From the NCBI RefSeq assembly GCF_036194065.1, contig NZ_CP108095.1, positions 3,038,001-3,102,000 of the forward strand: a stretch of DNA of 64,000 nucleotides, read 5' to 3'. Made by a program: the position numbers and the translations under genes. Positions 60,259 to 64,000 of this stretch are shown in pieces. This DNA comes from Streptomyces sp. NBC_00239. Its GTDB lineage: Bacteria; Actinomycetota; Actinomycetes; Streptomycetales; Streptomycetaceae. The notes beneath the pieces were generated by a model. It did not search any database. It saw only the letters and a program-made list of their open reading frames with translations, and was not told the origin of the DNA. How positions within the stretch are numbered: the stretch's first letter is position 1; every line of letters starts with the position of its first letter.

Positions 60259-60305
60259 GCCCGCCGGTAGCCCGTACGGGGCACCCGGTCGGGCTACCGG
60301 CGGGC
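60259..60305. terminator. Long perfect inverted repeat between DUF6758 and SUFU genes
   Basis: GCCCGCCGGTAGCCC and GGGCTACCGGCGGGC form a 15-bp stem with a 17-base loop. It lies between tandem minus-strand genes and probably ends the SUFU-domain transcript. Confidence 0.55.
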
Positions 60306-60380
60306 GGGCGGTGTACCGGCGGCGGCCGGGCGGCAGGCCCCGCCCCGGCCGTCCGCACGCCCGTCGTCCGCCCGTCCGGC

Positions 60381-60965
60381 TCAGTCGAGTGCGACCGCCG
60401 CGCGCAGCGGGTCGCGCAGGTCCGTGCCGCGGGCGAGCCAGCGCTCCTGGAGGGCGGCCGCGCCGTGCACCCGCTTCCACGCGGCCTCGTTGGGCGTCAT
60501 CGGCAGCAGCGGCAGGAACCGTACGGGGTCCCGCGGCGCGTCCAGCTCCAGGTCCTCGACCAGCCCGCCCGGCTCGGCGACGAGCACGGAGGTGAACGGC
60601 GCCCCGGGCCACAGCGGTTCGCCGACGTCCAGCGAGGCGCCCGGACTCACCACGAGCCCCTCCACCTGCGGGGAGGCCCCGAGCACGGCCAGCGGGCGGA
60701 GCACCTTGTCGGTGTCCGGGGCGCCGGCCCGTACGGACAGCACGAGTTCGGCCCGCGGGCCGCGCAGCGGGTCGGCCACCACCACCGTCGGATCCGCCAT
60801 CGGCTGCGCCGACATACCGAGGGTGGCGTACCGGACCACCTCCCCGTCCGTGAAGCGCAAGACCTCGATGCGGTCGGTACCGAGGAAGGTGACCGCCGCG
60901 CGCGCATCGGGTTCGCCCAGCGCGCTGCGCAACCGGGCTTCGACCAGAGCCAGAACTTCTGCCAT
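60381..60965 (-). CDS. Suppressor-of-fused (SUFU) domain protein
   Basis: A 194-residue protein with the bacterial SUFU fold: LRFTDGEVVRYATLGMSAQP near the start, RAELVLSVRAGAPDT, and LPLLPMTPNEAAWKRVHGAA at the C-terminus. Bacterial SUFU domains are common in immunity-protein and toxin-antitoxin contexts, but no toxin gene is adjacent here. Divergent from corA. Confidence 0.85.
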   Translation of the reverse strand: MAEVLALVEARLRSALGEPDARAAVTFLGTDRIEVLRFTDGEVVRYATLGMSAQPMADPTVVVADPLRGPRAELVLSVRAGAPDTDKVLRPLAVLGASPQVEGLVVSPGASLDVGEPLWPGAPFTSVLVAEPGGLVEDLELDAPRDPVRFLPLLPMTPNEAAWKRVHGAAALQERWLARGTDLRDPLRAAVALD

Positions 60966-61367
60966 GTCGAGAGCATAGAACTGCTATCCCCCGGGTAAAG
61001 GGCCGGTCTTGACCATCTGTCGGCTGATAGTGTTGACCGCTGGTCGGGGCAGCGTGCAGAAGCATCGTTTCCGTGCTCCGATACAAGGACTTCCCCTACG
61101 GGGGACCGGCCGGAGGAGGTGGGGCTGCGGTGGACCGAAGTCGATCGTGCAGTACCAATCGCTCTTCCGCGGGGTCCTGCCTTCCGGTCTGATCCTGCCC
61201 GCCTGACCGCCCGCCGGTCGGCCGGCCCTTTCCGTCTCCTGCGACGGCATCCCGCTCGGGGAAGAGCGACGGCAGAACTTTCCTCCCGTCCTGTTTCCTT
61301 CCGCCTGCCCGCGGCGGCGGAGGGTCTCCCGTCCGTGCGGCCGGCGTGCTGCGCGTAGGAGCCTGCC
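60966..61367 (+). other. Long leader region of corA
   Basis: A 402-base interval between SUFU and corA. It contains a hairpin TCCCCTACGGGGGA, a GGAGGAGG site with short open frames behind it (one ends at 61206 and begins MQYQSLFRGVLPSG from GTG 61147), and no M-box consensus that I could recognise. Possible control of corA by a leader peptide or RNA structure is unproven. Confidence 0.4.
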
Positions 61368-62480
61368 ATGTCGATGATCCGTGACCTGCGCGCGGTGGTA
61401 CGCCCCGCCCTGCGCAAGCCCAGCCAGGTACACAGCCCGTACGACACCACCCGCGACCCCTCGGCCGGCAGCGCCGTCGTCGACTGCGCCGTCTACCGCG
61501 ACGGCCGCCGGCTGCCCGGTGCGTGCCTGTCCCCGCGCGAGTCGATGCGCCGGGCGCGCGACAGCGGCGGCTTCGTGTGGATCGGCCTGCACGAGCCGAC
61601 GGAAGCCGAATTCGCCGGTATCGCCGCCGAGTTCGGGCTGCACCCGCTGGCCGTCGAGGACGCGGTGCACGCGCACCAGCGGCCGAAGCTGGAGCGGTAC
61701 GACGACACCCTGTTCACCGTCTTCAAGACGATCCACTACGTGGAGCACGCCGAACTGACCGCCACCAGCGAGGTGGTGGAGACCGGCGAGGTGATGTGCT
61801 TCACCGGCCGGGACTTCGTCATCACCGTCCGGCACGGCGGCCAGGGCTCGCTGAAGGCGCTGCGGCACCGGCTCCAGGACGACCCGGAGCTGCTGGCGAA
61901 GGGCCCGTCGGCGGTGCTGCACTCGATCGCCGACCACGTGGTCGACGGCTACATCGCGGTCGCCTCGGCCGTGCAGGACGACATCGACGAGGTGGAGAGC
62001 GCGGTGTTCGCGGCGCCCGCCAAAGGCAGCCCGCGCGGTGTGGACGCCGGCCGGATCTACCAGCTCAAGCGCGAGGTACTGGAGTTCAAGCGGGCGGTGG
62101 CGCCGCTCCAGCGGCCGATGGAGCTGCTCAGCGAGCGGCCGATGCGGCTGGTGGACCCGGAGGTCCAGAAGTACTTCCGGGACGTCGCCGACCACCTGGC
62201 GCGGGTGCACGAGCAGGTCGTCGGCTTCGACGAGCTCCTGAACTCGATCCTCCAGGCCAACCTGGCGCAGGCGACGGTCGCGCAGAACGAGGACATGCGC
62301 AAGATCACCTCCTGGGCCGGCATCATCGCCGTACCGACCATGATCTGCGGCGTGTACGGGATGAACTTCGAGCACATGCCGGAGCTGCACTGGCGGTACG
62401 GCTATCCGCTGGTGATGTGCTCGATCGTCGGCATCTGCTTCACGATCCACCGCGCGCTGCGCCGCAACGGCTGGCTGTAG
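61368..62480 (+). CDS. corA: CorA-type magnesium/cobalt transporter
   Basis: A 370-residue CorA. ATG at 61368 preceded by AGGAG. The long cytoplasmic domain (PLAVEDAVHAHQRPKLERYD) precedes two C-terminal helices; the pore signature is GVYGMNFEHMPE near residue 340, with the last helix SIVGICFTIHRALRR. A basic tail ends in NGWL. Imports Mg2+ (and Co2+). Confidence 0.94.
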   Translation: MSMIRDLRAVVRPALRKPSQVHSPYDTTRDPSAGSAVVDCAVYRDGRRLPGACLSPRESMRRARDSGGFVWIGLHEPTEAEFAGIAAEFGLHPLAVEDAVHAHQRPKLERYDDTLFTVFKTIHYVEHAELTATSEVVETGEVMCFTGRDFVITVRHGGQGSLKALRHRLQDDPELLAKGPSAVLHSIADHVVDGYIAVASAVQDDIDEVESAVFAAPAKGSPRGVDAGRIYQLKREVLEFKRAVAPLQRPMELLSERPMRLVDPEVQKYFRDVADHLARVHEQVVGFDELLNSILQANLAQATVAQNEDMRKITSWAGIIAVPTMICGVYGMNFEHMPELHWRYGYPLVMCSIVGICFTIHRALRRNGWL

Positions 62481-62527
62481 GGGAAGCGCCCGCGGGGGCC
62501 GTGCGGGCTCCCGTCTACTCTGTGCGC

Positions 62528-63037
62528 ATGACTCTCAGCACGCTCGAACTGGCCCTCGTCGAGGAGGCCGCGAAGAAGTCCGGCCTCATCTGGGTCCGGG
62601 GCACCGGGCCCGACCGCGGGCTGTGGCACGCCTGGCTGGAAGGCGCCGCGCACGTGCTGGGTGACGGTCCGGGCGAGCAGCCCTTCCCGGGGCTCTCCGA
62701 CGGCGGCACCGCCGAGGTGACCGTGCGCAGCAAGGACAAGGGCGGCCGGCTGGTGTCGTGGACGGCGTCCGTCACGGAGCTGGCCCCGTCCTCGCAGGCG
62801 TGGGAGGCGGCCGTCGCCGAGCTGAAGGGCAAGCGGCTGAACGCGCCCGACTCCGAGCAGATGACCGCGCGCTGGGCGCGCGAGTGCCGGCTGCTGCGGC
62901 TGGAACCCGTAGCCGTCGTGACGCAGGAGCCGACCGGTTCGCTGGCAGCGGCGCCGCTGCCGTCCCCGGCCACGACCCGGCGGCCCATCCCGGCCGCGCT
63001 CCCCAAGCTGCTCCTCAAGCGCAAGCGCAAGGGCTAG
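62528..63037 (+). CDS. Conserved hypothetical protein
   Basis: A 169-residue soluble protein starting ATG at 62528, 47 bases after corA in the same direction. Segments LIWVRGTGPDRGLWHAWLEG and TVRSKDKGGRLVSWTASVTE suggest a small beta-barrel, possibly pyridoxamine-oxidase/F420-binding-like; the C-terminus is Pro-rich then KLLLKRKRKG. No catalytic motif. Function unknown. Confidence 0.8.
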   Translation: MTLSTLELALVEEAAKKSGLIWVRGTGPDRGLWHAWLEGAAHVLGDGPGEQPFPGLSDGGTAEVTVRSKDKGGRLVSWTASVTELAPSSQAWEAAVAELKGKRLNAPDSEQMTARWARECRLLRLEPVAVVTQEPTGSLAAAPLPSPATTRRPIPAALPKLLLKRKRKG

Positions 63038-63064
63038 CACGAGGGCCGGTGGGCTGCGGTCGGC

Positions 63065-63868
63065 CTAGTCGCGGGACGGGAGCTGGGGGCCGTAGTCCAC
63101 GGTCTGGTCCTCCGGCGGGGCCTCCAGCGCGAAGGGCTTGCCCCAGTCCTTGAGCTCCACCACTCCGGCGCCGCCGGCCCGTTCCAGCCGGAGCGGGTAC
63201 GGGGTGCCCGCGAGGGAGACGTCGAGGCGGCCGCCGCGGCCCTCGTCGGCGGTGACCTCGATGGTCCGCACCACGCCGACCTTCCGGTACGCGCCCTTCT
63301 CCAGTTTGCCGTTCAGCCCCAGCAGCCCGTCGAGCAGCACGTCCATCTCGGTGAACCCGCGCAGCTGCTTGTACGAGGAGTCGCCCGCGGGCACCTTCAC
63401 GAACTTGTCGCCGAGCTTGTCGGCCGCGCTCTCTCCGTCCTCGGACTCCCCGGACCCGTCCGGCCCGTCGGACTCCCCCGGCCGGGGTGACGCGGACGCG
63501 TTGGCCGCCGGCTTGCGGCCCCAGAACGCGGCGTCCGCCTTCAGGTAGAGCTCGTCACCCACCCGGAGCAGCTCGAAGGTGCTGCCCGTCGTCCTCACCT
63601 CGCCCGCGGCGCCGTCCGACTTCAGGCGCATGTCGAGGGTGAAGGTCTTCCCGCCGCTGACCACCGTGCCGGAGAGCCGTACCGCGTCGGCCGCGGTCGC
63701 CGCGGCCCGCGCCTTGTCCTCGATCTGGTCGGCCGACAGCTTGCCCACGCCGTTGGTGCCCTCGTCGGGGTCCTCCCCGCAGCCCGTGACGGCCACGGTC
63801 AGCCCGGCGCACAGCGCGCCGACGACAGCGGCCCTGCGGAGGCGGGCGGCCGGGGGGAACACGATCAC
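63065..63868 (-). CDS. LppX/LprAFG-like lipoprotein
   Basis: A 267-residue exported lipoprotein: signal peptide with LTVAVTGC (lipobox Cys 30), then a beta-rich LolA/LppX-like domain (SGTVVSGGKTFTLDMRLKSD; FELLRVGDELYLKADAAFWG; VSLAGTPYPLRLERAGGAG) with an acidic Ser/Gly/Pro insert (DGPDGSGESEDGESA). Related mycobacterial proteins (LprG/LppX) carry lipids to the envelope. GTG at 63868. Lipid binding is inferred from the fold. Beyond 63868 nothing was recognised. Confidence 0.85.
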   Translation of the reverse strand: MIVFPPAARLRRAAVVGALCAGLTVAVTGCGEDPDEGTNGVGKLSADQIEDKARAAATAADAVRLSGTVVSGGKTFTLDMRLKSDGAAGEVRTTGSTFELLRVGDELYLKADAAFWGRKPAANASASPRPGESDGPDGSGESEDGESAADKLGDKFVKVPAGDSSYKQLRGFTEMDVLLDGLLGLNGKLEKGAYRKVGVVRTIEVTADEGRGGRLDVSLAGTPYPLRLERAGGAGVVELKDWGKPFALEAPPEDQTVDYGPQLPSRD

Positions 63869-64000
63869 GGGCGGGCTGCCTCTCGTCTGGGCTCGGTGCA
63901 GCAGGCAGCGTACCCGGGCCCGGCGGGTCCGACCGGCGGCAGGTGCCGTGCCCGCGGTCCGTGCGCGCCCCCGACGGGCGCCCCCACCAGCGCGGTTCGC

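Noticed and set aside
60381..60965. Polymorphic-toxin immunity locus (because of the SUFU domain)
   Set aside because: No toxin, secretion or repeat gene adjacent; a lone SUFU protein is not enough.
60966..61367. M-box magnesium riboswitch upstream of corA
   Set aside because: None of the conserved M-box blocks that I know could be recognised.
1..64000. tRNA, rRNA, insertion sequence, integrase or attachment site
   Set aside because: None recognised on reading both strands; no transposase-like product or cloverleaf was seen.

Overview
The window is a stretch of a high-GC actinobacterial chromosome, almost certainly Streptomyces or a close relative. Supporting signs are G/C-rich third codon positions, frequent GTG (some TTG) starts, many four-base start/stop overlaps, a WblC/WhiB7-type regulator, the AdnA/AdnB pair, mycoredoxin, DUF3107, DUF3152 and UPF0182 proteins. 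No phage, transposase, CRISPR array, rRNA or tRNA gene was seen. From memory, the order UPF0182 - PDZ protease - COG5282 protein - UbiB-type kinase - whiB7 - uvrD2 - mycoredoxin - nudC - adnB/adnA - ATL - moeZ - DUF3152 - TetR - DUF3107 - ferritin-like - DEAD helicase follows the Rv3193c-Rv3211 region of Mycobacterium tuberculosis, so most of the window is an old actinobacterial core block.

Layout. 1-7.9 kb: UPF0182 membrane protein (cut by the left edge), PPA1309-family protein, PDZ/Lon-like protease, MoaE, an SDR protein, a COG5282 protein and a Nudix hydrolase. 8-11 kb: a three-gene operon of a TerD-AIM24 fusion and two stand-alone AIM24 proteins. 11-14.5 kb: a DUF45 metallopeptidase, an E1-like/cyclodehydratase-type protein and a UbiB-type kinase. 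14.5-19 kb: the wblC locus with a 112-codon leader ORF, an intrinsic-terminator-like attenuator and a WblC-type promoter, then uvrD2 and mrx1. 19-29 kb: nudC, an M20 dipeptidase and the adnA-adnB motor-nuclease genes, both with low-complexity insertions. 29-36 kb: an ATL protein, a large kinase-like/flippase-like membrane protein, a secreted Tap-like hydrolase and moeZ.

36-47 kb looks like accessory DNA placed between moeZ and the DUF3152 gene. It holds a small Pel-like polysaccharide locus (GH135/spherulin-4-like protein, epimerase, membrane protein, PelF-like glycosyltransferase), then a translationally coupled peptide ABC importer whose two ATPases are fused into one polypeptide, and a 31-residue peptide gene upstream of the importer. 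47-58 kb returns to the core block: DUF3152 metzincin-like protein, hydrolase, TetR, DUF3107, ferritin-like protein, an RhlE-type helicase whose only plausible start is CTG, hydrolase, NYN protein and MarC. 58-64 kb: PHP phosphoesterase, DUF6758-type protein, SUFU-domain protein, CorA, a hypothetical protein and a lipoprotein.

The best leads are the wblC leader architecture, the CTG-initiated helicase, the TerD/AIM24 operon, the reduced Pel-like locus, the fused ABC ATPase whose linker is a translated palindromic repeat, and the orphan peptide beside a peptide importer. All functions are read from sequence by eye; no database search was run.
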